DNA from: Lates calcarifer | Lineage: Eukaryota; Chordata; Actinopteri; Centropomidae | Direction of reading: 5' to 3' | Length of the DNA: 64,000 nt | Assembly (NCBI RefSeq): GCF_001640805.2 | Contig: NC_066844.1 | Coordinates: forward strand, 13,950,543-14,014,542 | Shown: positions 38,901 through 53,900 of the stretch, piece after piece | How the letters are laid out: the number at the start of each line of letters is the position of its first letter | Position numbering within the stretch: the stretch's first letter is position 1 | Notes under the pieces: generated by a model | Database searches by the model: none | The model's input: only the letters and a program-made list of their open reading frames with translations | What the model was told of the DNA's origin: nothing | Program-made: the position numbers and the translations under genes

Positions 38901-41900
38901 AGTTAGTGAGTGTTTCTGCTGTGTTCAAGCCCTGTCAAATGTTTTAATGATATGTGAATCAGGCTGATCCAGGATGTTGAATAAAGGATGCTTTCACAGT
39001 TTGAACTCTTACAGTGCTGAGATGGAATGGAATGGATCTCAGTATTTTAATGTTCTTCTTTAATTTTACTTACTTTACCTCTTGACTTTAGACTATACTG
39101 TAATGTAAAACTGGCCATGAATATCTCTTAACTCTTGTCCCCATTATAGTTTTCATGAAAAATATTCCATGCTTTGTGATCTGTTTCCAGGTTTCTGGAC
39201 TACCTGTCAGATCTCTGCGTGTCCATGAATAAGTCCATCCCTGTAACACAGGAGCTAATCTGCAATGCAGTGCTGGACCCTACCAATGCTGACATCCTCA
39301 TTGAAACCAAGTGAGCTCCTCATTTTTCTTAACCATTAGAAGTTTCGTTAAAGATGAAATGAGAATCCTGGATTAACTTTTTTGCTGTTCACCAGACTGG
39401 TCCTGTCGAGGTTTGAGATCGAGACAACAACAAATGGGGAGAACCCAGTAGAGGCAGAGGATGAGGAGGAGGTGTGGTTGTTTTGGAAAGACAATTGTAA
39501 GGAAATTCGGAGTAAGAGCATTAGGGAGTTGGCCCAGGATGCAAAAGAGGGCCAGAAGGAGGACCAGGAGGTGGTCAGCTACTACAGGTGAGATGTCTGT
39601 AGTTATACACATATGAATACATTTGCGCTGTTGTAAAATCATATCAAACTGATTTTAATATTAGTTTGAAGGGGATGTTGGTCAAACTCACATTTTCTTT
39701 CAGGTGCCAGCTGAACCTCTTTGCCCGAATGTGCCTGGACCGTCAGTACCTGGCCATCAACAAGATCTCTGGTCAGCTCGATGTGGACCTAATCCTGCGC
39801 TGTATGTCTGATGAGGACCTGCCCTATGACTTGCGGGCCTCTTTCTGCCGCCTGATGCTGCACATGCATGTTGACCGTGACCCTCAGGAGCAGGTTACAC
39901 CTGTCAAATACGCTCGTCTTTGGTCTGAGATTCCTTCTAAGATCGCTATTGATGAGTGAGTCCATCTCAGGAATACATTTGATTGACATGTATTTCCATT
40001 CTTGAGATGTCAGTGCATATCTTAGATGCGATTCTCCTCTAATTATCCAGCTATGACAACGATGGAACCACCAGAGATGAGATCAAAGAGCGGTTCTGCC
40101 TCACAATGGATTTTGTGGAGAACTACCTCAGGGAGGTGGTGTCGCAGAACATTCCCTTCTCTGACAAGGAGAAAAACAAGCTTACCTTTGAGGTACTGTG
40201 TCTTTGTGGATGCTATGAACAGACGAATAGTCACATTGGTTCAATTCAATTCTAAATGATGGTTCTGAAATCTCTTTGTTTGTAGGTAGTGAACCTGGCA
40301 AGGAACCTCATATACTTCGGTTTCTACAACTTTAGTGACCTGCTCCGACTGACAAAGATCCTACTGAACATTTTAGACTGCGTACATGTCAGTACCATAT
40401 ATCCCATCAACAAGATGGAGAAGGGAGAGGAAAACAAAGGTAAACATCCATCTCTATAGGCTGAACTAGCTCTGCTGTCTCTTTCTTCCCTTAGTCTTAA
40501 CTTTCTTGCAGGAACACATTATTGAAGGACTGATTAATTCAACTAGTTAACCTCCCATTTTCACAGCTATGTAGAGTTAGAGTGCCTGCAAGAAAGGCAA
40601 CACTACATAGCTGTGACTACATCACAGCTAAATATTCAAGGATGTGTATTAAAAAGCATAATGCCAAGAAACTGACACTGAGAAACCATGTATATGTTCT
40701 TAATTATGAATTGTAAAGTTTTAGAAGCTTTGTAATAACAAGTAAGACCATTCCAAACATTCACCATTTCTATGAATTTAACTTACTCCTCTGTTTATGT
40801 TCTGCAGCTGGCAGCAATGTGATGAAGTCCATTCATGGAGTGGGGGAACTGATGACCCAGGTAGTACTGCGAGGAGGTGGTTTGTTGCCCACCACACCAA
40901 CTCATCAGCCTGAGGGAGATGTGGTCAAAACACAGACTGAACCAGAGAGAGAAGACATCATGGTCATGGACACTAAACTCAAGATCATTGAGATTCTGCA
41001 GGTAGGGCTCGGTAACACTGGTTATTCCTTGAACCCAAACACTTTGGCCTTTTCTATGTGTTGTAACATATCTCTCTTATCCCTCAGTTTATTTTGAATG
41101 TGAGGCTTGACTACAGGATCTCCTGCCTGCTCTGTATTTTCAAACGTGAGTTTGATGAGAACAATCCACAAGGAGACAACATTGCCACTCAGAACGGAAT
41201 CAATAATGTCACAGGTCAGATGCCAGGTATGAAACCACATGATTTAATGATGACAATGTAAAAAGTATTGTAGCTTACTATTTTGTCCCATATGAATACT
41301 CACATTGATTTGAAGTATTTATTTTTGAAATTGTTTTGACTAACTTTAGGAAATCTTGACTTTGAGAACATCGAGGAACAGGCGGAGGGGATCTTTGGAG
41401 GAAGGTAATCCATAGTATGCCATTCCTTCCAAAACGTTTTTGAAGTGAGATGAATGAAGATAAAAGTTAATGTAATTTTTGTTCCACTGTCTTCATAGTG
41501 AGGAGAACACTCCACTAGACCTGGATGACCATGGCGGCCGTACCTTCCTAAGAGTCCTGCTGCACCTGACCATGCATGACTACCCTCCTCTGGTGTCTGG
41601 AGCGCTTCACCTGCTCTTTAGACACTTCAGCCAGAGGCAGGAGGTCCTCATGGCCTTCAAACAAGTAAGCCCTACCACTCTTTAACACTCTAATTTAATT
41701 ATATGACCATGCACATGTATGTATTTTAGTGCACTACTAGAAACCTTGAAATTAAGGATTAATGATGTGAAGTTTAAGTTTGTACATATCTCCCTTCACT
41801 ACATTTAAGGTCCAGCTGCTGGTTACAAGTCAGGATGTGGATAACTACAAACAGATCAAGTCAGATCTGGACCAGCTACGGTCTATTGTGGAGAAGTCTG

Positions 41901-44900
41901 AACTGTGGGTGTACAAAAGGCAAGGAGAGGATGGGATGGACGGAGATGGACCTTCAGAGTCTGACAACAAAAAGAAGGTACAGTGTGCAATAACCTGAAG
42001 ACATGAAAGATTTGGTAAACTGATCAACTAATTAATTTAAAGGCTAATAAATATAATATGAATCATAGTGGAGTAGTACTATAAAACTTTAAGGACTTCT
42101 TCTCCTCATTGTTTCTTGCTTTGCAGGGAGACTCACTTGGTTCAGACAAAAAGAAGACAGAAAGTACCAGCAGTTACAACTACAGGGTTGTAAAAGAGGT
42201 ATGATCCTTTGTACATTAATCGTTTTGAAAACGTTTGTGCCCTGTTTTCTGTAATTAAAATCATCCTTCTGTTTGTTTTCAGATCCTGCTGCGCCTCAGT
42301 AAGCTGTGTGTCCAGGAGGGGAGCTCAGGGAAGAAGAGTAAGAAACAGCAGCAGAGGCTGCTGAGGAACATGGGAGCTCACTGTGTGGTGCTTGAGCTCC
42401 TGCAGATCCCCTATGAGAAGGTGCAACACTGGAACCAAATACAGCATCACATGCTAAATCGTTTACATGTTTTCAGTTTCTCATTAGTGTGATCTAAATT
42501 TTAAAGAGGCTTGACTCTGTGTCATCTGCATTAGGGTGAGGATGTCAGAATGCAGGAGATCATGAAACTGGCTCACGAGTTTCTGCAGAATTTCTGCGCA
42601 GGGAATCAGCAGAACCAGGCTCTTCTTCACAAGCATATCAACTTGTTTCTTAACCCAGGGGTGAGTGGTGCAGGGTTACTCCGAGGAATTGTTCTGTTGT
42701 TATTTTTGTTGTTTTTAACGGACTGTCCTTTTTGTCCTCTCTTTTCCCAACTTTCTCAGATCTTAGAGGCAGTCACAATGCAGCACATCTTCATGAATAA
42801 CTTCCAGCTGTGCAGTGAGATCAATGAGCGTGTGGTTCAACACTTTGTCCACTGCACTGAGACTCATGGCCGTCATGTCCAGTATCTGAAGTTCCTGCAG
42901 ACCATAGTGAAGGCCGAGAACAAGTTCATCAAGAAATGTCAGGATATTGTCATGGCTGAGGTCTGTAATGTGAATTTTATGCCATCAGAAAAAAGTTAGT
43001 ATTGCTGGTAATACCAGCTGCAGATTCATTCAATTAAAGTAGAAAAAGAGGAAAGATAAGGAAAAGGAAAGATACTGGCGAATTTGATTTGCTGTTATAT
43101 TAACTAGATGTCTTGGTGCTGTAATGTCTTCACACAGCTGGTGAACTCAGGTGAAGATGTTCTGGTCTTCTACAACGATCGTGCCTCCTTTCAAACACTA
43201 GTCCAAATGATGCGTTCAGAGCGGGACCGCATGGACGAAAACAGCCCTCTGATGTACCACATCCACCTGGTGGAGCTGCTGGCTGTCTGCACTGAGGGCA
43301 AGAACGTGTACACTGAGATCAAGTGTAACTCCCTGCTGCCCTTAGATGATATTGTGCGGGTTGTCACCCATGAAGACTGCATCCCTGAGGTATGAATCAT
43401 GAGTTTTGTTTTTTAAAAAGTGAATATATATTGTCTTAATGTAGATATATTCAAATTTTTTGTGCACTGAAACAAACAATGTAGTCTGTATGTATTTTGC
43501 CAGTAGCACAGATTTAGTTTTTGTTGTTTTGCCTGTGTGCTTAACTTCACTGAAGAAATGAACTAGTTAACATAAGGATAAAGTGCAGGCTTTCAACTTT
43601 GAGGGTGTTTATATCCATACGTTTTGGTCCAGACTTTGTTGTTTTGTTTTTGTAGGAGATCAAAGAAATATTATGATCAGCTGCTGTTATCTGTTTTATC
43701 ATTACAGTGTTACATGCATATCTAAACTAATTTAAAAGAGCATTCTATGCATGGTATTTTCATTTGGATTATGGAGCTTTCATTTCTATAGAGAGGTTTG
43801 TGCCGATAAGGTGAGGCTTAATGATCCATTAGATAAATATCTATATATATAAAATGAAATTAGTAAAAATTACTTGCTTGGTAAATTTTTAAGAAACAAG
43901 AACACACAGATGACGTGTCTCAGCAAATACTATGTTAGTCCATATATAAGAGCTTTTTAATGGATAACAGAATGGCTTTACTTGTTACGTTATGAACCCA
44001 TTTTCACATTGTAAGAAATCATGAACTTTACAGGATTGGGCTTTAAATGCATGAAGGCTGTTAAAAGAAGACTGCACCATCCATACAGTGTTCATTCCAA
44101 GTATAGTATTTAGTAGAATGGTATGTGTTTCAAATGATAATTTATCACTGATGATACGCAGATACATGCGTTTATAAAGTAGATCTACAGAAGCCACAAT
44201 ACTATCTAATGTTGGCAGTGACAATACTATCTCCTGTTGGCAGTGAATATCTAAAATCTATAGTCACATTTTTAGTTTTTGATATTGTCACACCTTTTAA
44301 TACACTCACACGGTCCCGGCACAGCGGAATTCAGCAACATGAATGTGCCATCAAAGGTCTGCACAAATTGCATCATGGTGCTGACTCAGCATACACCAAA
44401 ACTGCAAAGAGAAACATTTTCTGCACCTTATGAATACAAATAGGGGTCTCAATTTGAAGTAGCCAGGTGTGCCAGAAAACAGTATATGAAGATAAAAGAT
44501 ATCAATTTTCACAGCACATCTTACAGTTTTGGAGGTTCTGACCCCACTGCTAAAACACTGACACATTTTGCTGCATGCATGCTGTGTACTAGATATGTTT
44601 ACAGTCTGTCCACTGATTTCCAGTCTAACCCTGATACAATAAATGTGGCCCAAGTTTGTTTGTTTGTTTTCTCTCTAACAGGTTAAGATTGCCTATATCA
44701 ACTTTCTCAACCACTGCTATGTCGACACAGAGGTGGAGATGAAGGAGATTTATACATCCAACCATATGTGGAAGCTGTTCGAGAACTTCCTGGTGGACAT
44801 TTGTAGGGTAAGCCACCGTGTATCTGACAGCGTGATGAATAGGAGGAGAATGCTATGCTATGCTATGGGTTAGGGTGATTATATCAACACAGCGTGCGGC

Positions 44901-47900
44901 AAACATACTGTATGTTACCTGTCACCAGACATACAGGAAGTGTGATCCAGTGGCCGTGCGTCATGCTGATATCTTTTCTGCCCTTCCCTAGGTGTGCAAC
45001 AATACCAGTGACAGGAAGCATGCAGATACCATGCTTGAGCGTTATGTAACAGAGACAGTCATGAGCATTGTCACATGTTTCTTCAGCTCTCCTTTCTCTG
45101 ACCAGAGCACAAGCCTGCAGGTAATCTGGACTGTGTAATCTGTAATATATGGAATCTGTAGACAGTAATCTGGACATTTGAAATACATATTACAGTCAGT
45201 CTGGCAACTGCCATTTAAAGTCTATGAATCATGTGCATGGTCAAGTTTAGTTGTTTGAAATAGAGGAAGCCTCCTCATGTACATATACTACAAAATACGA
45301 CATTCTTCCCTTTGAATAGATGGCTCGCCATATGTATGTAAGTAAAGGTGACTCTCCCCCACATCTGTTTCCCAACCTTTAGTTCTGTTATTTATCAACA
45401 GGCTCTGAATGTATCTTCACTGTGTGGGTTTCCACATTTTCATAGCTTAGTCAGCACAGAAACTGCTGTTCCCAGATCTGTGGGTGTGTTGCTCAAGGTT
45501 TTGCTGGGATGTGGTGCAGATGATGTACTGTTGCAATGTGATCACTCTGTTACTTAGACCTTGGTGTAGTGGTGTCCTGTTGCCCTCAACTTTCCTAATA
45601 AATCATGACCACTACCCTACATAGATTGCCAAATCCCTTGTGCAGAAACTTTGTGGTGTAGTTTTACAGACAGTTGCCCATTCGAAACACCGTTTTCTGT
45701 CATGTGGCTCCAGTAGGAATCGGTAATTTTTTTTCTATAACCATAATGTGCACATTCTAAGAATTCTGTTTGCTGACACTTTACCAGTACATGATGACGT
45801 CAAGACCCTCTTTCTCTTGTAACAGGCCGCCATTCTTGGAAAGATAACTGAGGTATTTATTGTACTCTAGGGCTATGGCCAGCTGATAGGTTGCTCTTTT
45901 TTCATGGTGGTAGAAATCTGTGTAAACCACTGGTTTGGATTGTTATGTTGGGAGTGCACATGATTATAAACATCTGGTCTACTTGACTTGAAGCTGTAGA
46001 CCCTTCCACAATAGGTGCTATAGTATTTTTACACAGAGGTGTTTAGTACAAATAGGTTTTGAGTTCAACCTAGTGAAGGAACACATTAGTTCTTCATTGG
46101 TTGTTAAATTCTTATTCATCCATCTATGTGTTTTCCTCTCTTTACCTAATCTTAATGTCTTTTTTTTTTTTTTTACTTATTTGTTTTTCCCTGTCTTACA
46201 GACTCGTCAGCCAGTATTTGTACAACTACTTCAGGGTGTGTTCAGGGTTTACCACTGTAACTGGCTGAACCCTGTTCAGAAGGCCTCAGTGGAGGCTTGC
46301 ATTAAAGTACTCTCGGACGTGGGTAAGATTCTGGGCTCACCAACACTCACCAACCTCTGGCATTACATCAGAAACATATTTTGTGGTATGTATCAAAGAC
46401 ATTAAATTATATATATTCTTACCTGTACCCAGCTAAAAGCAGAGCCATTGCTATCCCAGTTGACCTGGACAGTCAGGTGAACAACTTGTTCGTCAAGTCC
46501 AATAATGTTGTGCAAAAGAGCATCCTCAACTGGAGACTCTCGGCTAAGAACACTTCCAGAAGAGACTCTGGCCTGACTACTTCCAAAGACTACAGAAACA
46601 TCATTGAGAGGCTGCAGGTTGGTAGCAAGACACTACTATATTTTTATTCCTATTTTTTATTCTCATAATGTTGGCGTAAATAATTAGATTTTTTTTTTTA
46701 ATTGTAGGTGCAGCTGGTAGGTGAAATGACCAAAAACTAGAAAAACAACAAAAAAGTAAAAACAGATGTTAAATAAAAGATTGTTCAATCAATTTAAATG
46801 GTTGAAGCAGCTGCAAATGCTAATTAACATGTTCTTGTTTGATTGAAATGTGTTTTCTTGAAATCCATGCCTTGCCAGCTGTGTGCAGAAAGAAAGTCAG
46901 GTTATGGAGGAGAACAGTTCAATTCAGTTCAGTTCAGTTCAATTATATAGCACCAAATCACAACAGAAGTTATCTCAAGGCACTTTTCATATGGAGCGGG
47001 CCTAGACCATACAGGAACAAGTAATAATCTTTAATATAATAATAAACTTTTATAAAGGGCATTAGTGACACATCTAATGGCAAAGTGATACAGGACAAGT
47101 TCTTTCAGTAGTGGTAAGATGGTCATTGAATTGGGATAAAGATATCTGTTGTTTGGATAGACTATATTGATTTTTGACACTTTAATTGCAAAATAATAAT
47201 AATAAAATGAAGGATAATCCTTCATAGAATAATTGCATTGTTCTCACATTTTCCTCAGTCTCAGCATATTGCTAAATAATATAAAATGTTGTAACTGGAA
47301 GCAAAGAAATCGGATTCTGGTGAGAGATCACGTGGATCATTTGTTGTATTATGTAGATCAGATCTGGTGTCTTGGATATTTTTTTTCTCAACCCCATCAA
47401 AAATCCAAGCTTATATAAAATCCATGCTGACACAGGATCCGACATATGCTAATTTCAAAAGACATTTCAAATAAAGACATTTTTAGTTAGTATGTTTTCT
47501 GAAAACATGACGCTAGTTAAGGCCATTCACACATAAAGCTTCTAAAGCAATTTAATTCTCCCAAAGGTTCTCCACCTAATCTAGTAACCATCTGGTGTAT
47601 TTGAACCACATATATCACCTCTTTGACAACAGGAGAAGAGCAGTACATTTCCTCTTCCTCCCTGAAGTTTTTAATGCAGGAAAAGGAGAACAATTAGTTT
47701 GACATTCCCAAAAGCTATATCTACAGCACATTTATCAAGCAATAAAAAACCCCCCAAAAACTTTAAAATACTCTGCAACCAGCATGATAGAAATACAGTG
47801 GCAGAAAAATAATGATCTGAATAAGCTCAGTCTGCCTTTCTATCTCAACTGTAATTTTCCTACTGTAATGTGGTGCGTGTGTGATTGTCATGGGTCAGTC

Positions 47901-50900
47901 GAGACTCTGCACCAGTATCATTAAATAGTGGTAATATGCCAAGAGTGATGTAGTGCTTTTGGTAACTGTGTCGCAAGCAAAATACTATAGAAGTGGTTCC
48001 TGATTGGATCCTGGGGAAAAAATAACTTTTTTTTTAGTAACAGGCCAAGCTACACCCTATTTTCTTGTAACACATGACTCAGTCTTCAGTGGAAGTCTGA
48101 GAAATTTCTGACCTATTTATTCAGTTAAACTATTATCTCTAGTTACACAGGAAACCCCAGGGGTTTGGCTGTAATGTTAATACTATTTTTACTTAAACAA
48201 CTCCTTTCAATAATGAGTCGAATTTTGTCATAATATTATCCGAAGGTTGTTTCAGGTTATTCTTCAACCCATTCCAAGACAGAGAATATTGTTACGAGAA
48301 TGGTTTCCCTCCCATTTTTTTCTTGCCTTTATTGAGCGAAGAGAATTTCTCACTGTCTATGCTTCAGTCTATTCATTATGTACTGTGTATTTCACATGTT
48401 CATGCTTTTTTTTTTTACCCTTTTGTTCTACAGTTCACTGAACAGCCCACGCAGAGCTATAATCACATCCAGACTAGCAGCCTTCATGATACAACTTCAC
48501 TTATTTGTATATCTTCCCTCTAATTATCACCAGACACGACACAGGAAGTGCATAGAGAAGTGAGACGTGCTGGTGCATCATACATATGGTTTGATTTGTT
48601 TATGCACAATATGTAGGGTTCCTTCTGTTTCTCTTACTTCAATTCATTAAGCAATTGCACATATTTTGATGTTGGCCACATCTGGATTTCAGGGATGAAG
48701 TAACTCATTTGGATGCATATGAAATAGATGTTGAGAAATATAAGTCACAGGCTGAAATTCTGTGGGAGTAATTCTTTAACTTTGCATAACAGACTAGCCA
48801 ATCTTAAAGATATAATAAATTCTCAGAGATAATTGCCAGTAGCTAGCTAGAGTATTAAATATCAGACACTGATGTTATTGAGCATGTAAACGTGAAGATC
48901 ATTCACCTGAGATGACCTTGTCTGCTGTGATCACAGTTGACAGGAAGTCAGCGAATTCTTCAAAGAGCATGCTTAAGTCTTTTGTAGTAAAACCACAGTT
49001 TCGGGTCATTTCTAACCTCTGGCTGCATGTTATTATGCTCTGCAGGACATAGTATCGGCGTTGGAGGACCGTCTGAGGCCTCTAGTCCAAGCTGAGCTCT
49101 CAGTACTCGTGGACGTCCTGCATCGTCCAGAGCTGCTCTTCCCCGAGAACACGGAAGCTCGCAAAAAGTGTGAAAGTGGAGGATTCATATCAAAGTGAGT
49201 CTAAACCTCCAACCACTGAGGTCAAACCTGGGTTAAGGGACTTTCTTGAACAGGCATAACTACACTGGTGGGACAACCTGAGAGTCTGTTGAACTCAGGG
49301 CTGCAAGTGTGCACGCCTGTGTTTTTTTTCCCCTCATATTGTAGCACAGCAATCAGCTTGTAAGCCTAGTACAACTGTAGTTGTGAATCGTGAGTTTTTT
49401 TAATTCTAGATGATAGTATAATGAAATGTGGACAAATGCACATGTAGAGATACACAAACACATATTAATTTGGTGTTATGTTATGTCTGGTAACAGCCTA
49501 CTGGGCTCTTTACAGTTTTCTGAGCACTTAAAACATCTGCCATGATGTGTAGGAGTAGTTGTTTTTTTTTTTTTTTTTTCCAAATTCCCCACTGAATAAA
49601 CCCTACCTTATGGTTTTCTATCATTTTCATTTACATGCAGGACACTTAAACATGCTACCAGGTCCTTATCCTTTAAAGCTGTTGTTTTAGGCTAAAAGAA
49701 GAATCATTCTATCATAAAAATGATTTCGGTGTCATTGTCATAGCTACGTTCAGCGGTGGAGATAAGATGGCTGGAGAACCACAGCTTGCATCAACCCATT
49801 CGATCTCTGATTTTTCTTCTTCTGACCAGACTGATCAAACACACCAAGCAGTTGCTGGAGGAGAATGAGGAGCGTCTGTGCATCAAAGTACTGCAGACAC
49901 TAAGGGAAATGATGACAAAAGACCGGGGCTATGGGGAGAAGGTATGTACCTTCTGTGTTTCCTGTTTCTCATCATCTGCTTGTAGTCATGCCCAGAATTC
50001 ACCCACACACACGAGATAAAACACTTTGCTCACATCTCAGGATGCAGTGCTCCTGTCCCACTTTGCCAAAGTTACTGGAAGACTTTAGATCAAAAAGCAA
50101 TAAAATAATATAAGAGGCCGGGCTCTCTTTAGTGGCCTCTGGAGACTGTACAGCACAATGAACAGAAATGATCCATATGTATGTCATCAAGGCTTTTATT
50201 TGTGATCACTTCAACCAGGGCAGTTTGTGAATTCTCGCTGTGGCGTCTAATTGTATGTTTGGCAGACTCTGGTGCGTACTCAGTAAAAACTCCCCCAATA
50301 TTCCCTCATTGCTTTCTCCCAAAAACACTTACTGTCAAACGGTAAGTACAAATGGTTAAAGCAATGAATGTCAGCATTATTAACACTATTAACAAGATGC
50401 ATGCTCCAGCGCTCTACTACCACTTCACACAACATTCATTAGCTGATAATGCTCTCTTGTACACTCTCTCAACTCTTTCAGCTTGTTTTCCAGTATAATG
50501 CTAAATCAGCATTAGCAGGCAGGAAGACTCCACAGGTTGAAACAAAGTCAACCTGCAAATTAAACAAACGAAATACACCCCGTAACTGTCAAACATTTCT
50601 GGTGGTAATGTGGCAAGAAAGGTTACAGAGCAGTGGTAAAAGGTGAGAAAGAAGAAGACTGTATTTCAGAATATTTGGGGAAAAAAAAAAAGTTTCTCGG
50701 TTGGAAACACTGAAGGAAACATACATATGCTTATTTACAGAGAAACTTTTTTTTTTTTTGTCAAATATTCTGAAATACAGTCTTCTTCTTTCTCACCTTT
50801 TACCACTGCTCTGTAAAGAGTGTATTAAGAGTTATAAAATATATACAGTATTCTGTAATATAAGCCTTCTCCCAAGTAATATCTGTGCACCAAGTTGAAG

Positions 50901-53900
50901 GCAACATGTAGACAGGAGTAGCCCAATACTACATCAGCATATGTAAGGAAAGGTGGAACGAAGTGATCACATATTTTTGTGAATCTTGAAGAGAGTAAAT
51001 GTACGTTTAGCCATCATTAAATCCAAAGCTATATTTTCACGTAGTGCAACATGTATGATTAGACCAGGAGCTGCATCTATGGTCGCTCCATTGTTTTCTC
51101 AATCCATTTTGTCTGTCTGTTGCCATAGACTCAGCTCACTCTAAAAATAAAAGTTGTTCACATGATTTGCTGGAGAGTGTTGTGGATGTTGAAAACAGAT
51201 TTTTGTTCCATTTTCCAACTTTATATATAGTAGCTATCAAAAGTATCCTACCCCATGGACTCCTTTGTGTTTTATTGCATAACAACACTGAACTGAAACT
51301 GGGGTTTTACTCTACATTGATCAGCAGGAATAAGACTGGTAAATGTCAAAGTGAAAAAAAAAAAAAAAACGGCTATGTGCAATCAAGATGTGGCAGGTTA
51401 CATCTGCATCTACGTGTTCCAATCAGGGAAAGGGCGCAAGAAAAAGGTTTTGAACACCCTTCCAACTAAGCTATGGTAAATTACAGGTTGATGTGAGAAA
51501 GGCAGTACTGGAAAAAGGTCACAAAGATGAGATTTACAGGGTTCCATGGCTGACGTGGGAGACCAACACAACAACTTTTGTTGTAGCAGCTTGAGGCGAA
51601 CAGAAAGCCAGTGTTGAAAAAAAGTCATAGAAACTCTCAGAGATTTTTGGCAAAAAGAACAAAGGAGTATGTGTTAAGGTAAAAAACTTGCATTAAGTTA
51701 TATTAACATGGAATTTTTTTTCTGTTTATCAGTGTCAAGCTCAATATTGTCTGTAATTTCAGTGTTGTAAAATGATGAAACATGAAGGTGGGAGGGTGTT
51801 TTTACTATTACTAGTTCGTTCTGGTTTTTATCATGCTGTCACTGTTTCACTGTATGTGTATGTGTGTATTTGTCTGTGTAACAGGCTTTACATTTGCACA
51901 CTTGTGACCAAGCTTTAACTTCACTAATCTAGCTTTACTAACTCTCTGCCCCTCTATACTTTTTCTCTTGCAGCTGATTGCCTTTGATGATGAAATGGAT
52001 GTGGCTGAGGTTGATCATTTTACTTACTATTGTGATGTACATTTGATTTGTCTCCAACTAACAGCATAGATGTGCTTGTGCTGCGAGTAGACTTTCTAGA
52101 ATCACATTCTCACCTGTGACACTCGTTGGCAGCTCAGTCCATCCCTCCTTGTTGTGCCTGTGAAGAGTTGTTCCTGGCCTCCATGTTAAAATGTAGTGTA
52201 GAGCTAGCATGTCATGCAATATGCTTGTCTGTTATGCCTGTGTATGGTCGTGTACTTACTTTAAGGAAGAAATCAGATCTTAGAAGAAGGCTAATTTACT
52301 GAATACATTCTGCTCTGTGTATGCAGGCACAAAACATTACTGCATTTTGCCATTGCAAAGTCTTACCCAGTTTTAAGTTTACTATTGTTGCTCCTTTTTA
52401 ATAGCTTAATTTGAAAGTCTGTTTGTAACAGGCCAGCTGTACATTTTGCCTTTAACAGCATCTTTTTACGGCTAAGATTGCTCATCACAAATTGTGTGGG
52501 ACTTTTAGGCCCTGGAATTTCCGTGGAGGGAGTATCTTTTTTTTTTTTTCTCTCTCCCCTTTTTTGTTTGACTGTGAACCATAACTGTAAGAACTGGTTG
52601 GAACCCCATTAAACTTCATTCTCCTGTTTCATTAAGAAGATCTGTACATTCACAGTCACATCATCCAATTTTTCATAATTGACTTCTACTTAATTTTGAC
52701 CCACAGATCTGAAAATAGAACAATGAAATTACAATCCAAAAAAATGTCAAAATTTTAGCTAATGAATCATTTTAAATTGTTACTTTCATTTCTCTAGAAA
52801 TATGGAAATATTTTAGACTCTATGTTGTGGTGTTGTTACTGTTTCTAATAGGGCATGGCAATATGGCCTAATATGTTAACATGCAAAAAAAATTCAAATA
52901 AGTCAGGAAAACAATTATGATGATGTAAAATCTAACCTGACTGATCTAAAACCTAACTTTCACAATACACGCCTCTATTCCTGTGACATGATTGGCAGTT
53001 CATGATTATTTTTTGTGCATTCTATCTAAACATGGAAATTATATTGAACATTTATCAACCATCTGTTATGTTTCTATTGTGGAAAATTATATAATTACAT
53101 TTATATTGTGATATAAAATCATATTGTGATAATTATCATTATCATTTTATCATCCAGCCCTACTTTCTAATATTTTTGCTTCAGTAAATTAGGAGGACAA
53201 AATATATAATATAATATACAACATCACCAGCACTGATTGTCGAACTGTATCTAATTTGGATTTTTTATATTTTATTTATTCATTTAACTTTTCAACTTCA
53301 TTGTTTGTAAATGTTATTTCCCAACACAATGGTCTAAATGCCTTTTCAAAGTTGACAACACACTGCCACACATTTAATTCCTACTTAATAATCATTAATA
53401 TATTTATGGTCCAAAAGTAGTTTGATATAAATCATGTTAAATAATAATGCTCAGCATACGCAAAATTTGCTAAAACATAGAATTCTCTGAAAATATATGA
53501 AGGACATAGTCATCGTGTTTCTAGCTGTAGCTATGACCATGCCAATTGTACCATCATACTAAATCAACACAGTAACAACTTAGTCCCATTACAAACTTAA
53601 TATGGTAATGTGGTATGTATTAGGGTTATTGTGTTACATTGCATTACATCATAGAGCTGTTTTTTTTTTTTTTTTTTTTTTGGTCTGGTCACTCTGTCTA
53701 CACACAAGGATGACAGTGAGAGAGCATATTCTTCCTCTAAGCCATTTGCCACCATTACGAGAGCAGGTGTGAGTGTATATATAGCTGGGGATATTCCATC
53801 TAACAGATTCAGTTCATAACACAAGGGGCTGAGCAGTGTGCGGTGGTGTGCACGTCCTGAGTGTGCATTGCAAAACTGTGTGTGATCATGACCTGTGGCC

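Larger units (their letters stand above)
49942..51973 (+). other. itpr1 intron before SII microexon 1
   Basis: 2 kb containing a poly(A)-rich long hairpin (50623-50816) and a diverged repeat (51225-51660). Confidence 0.5.
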
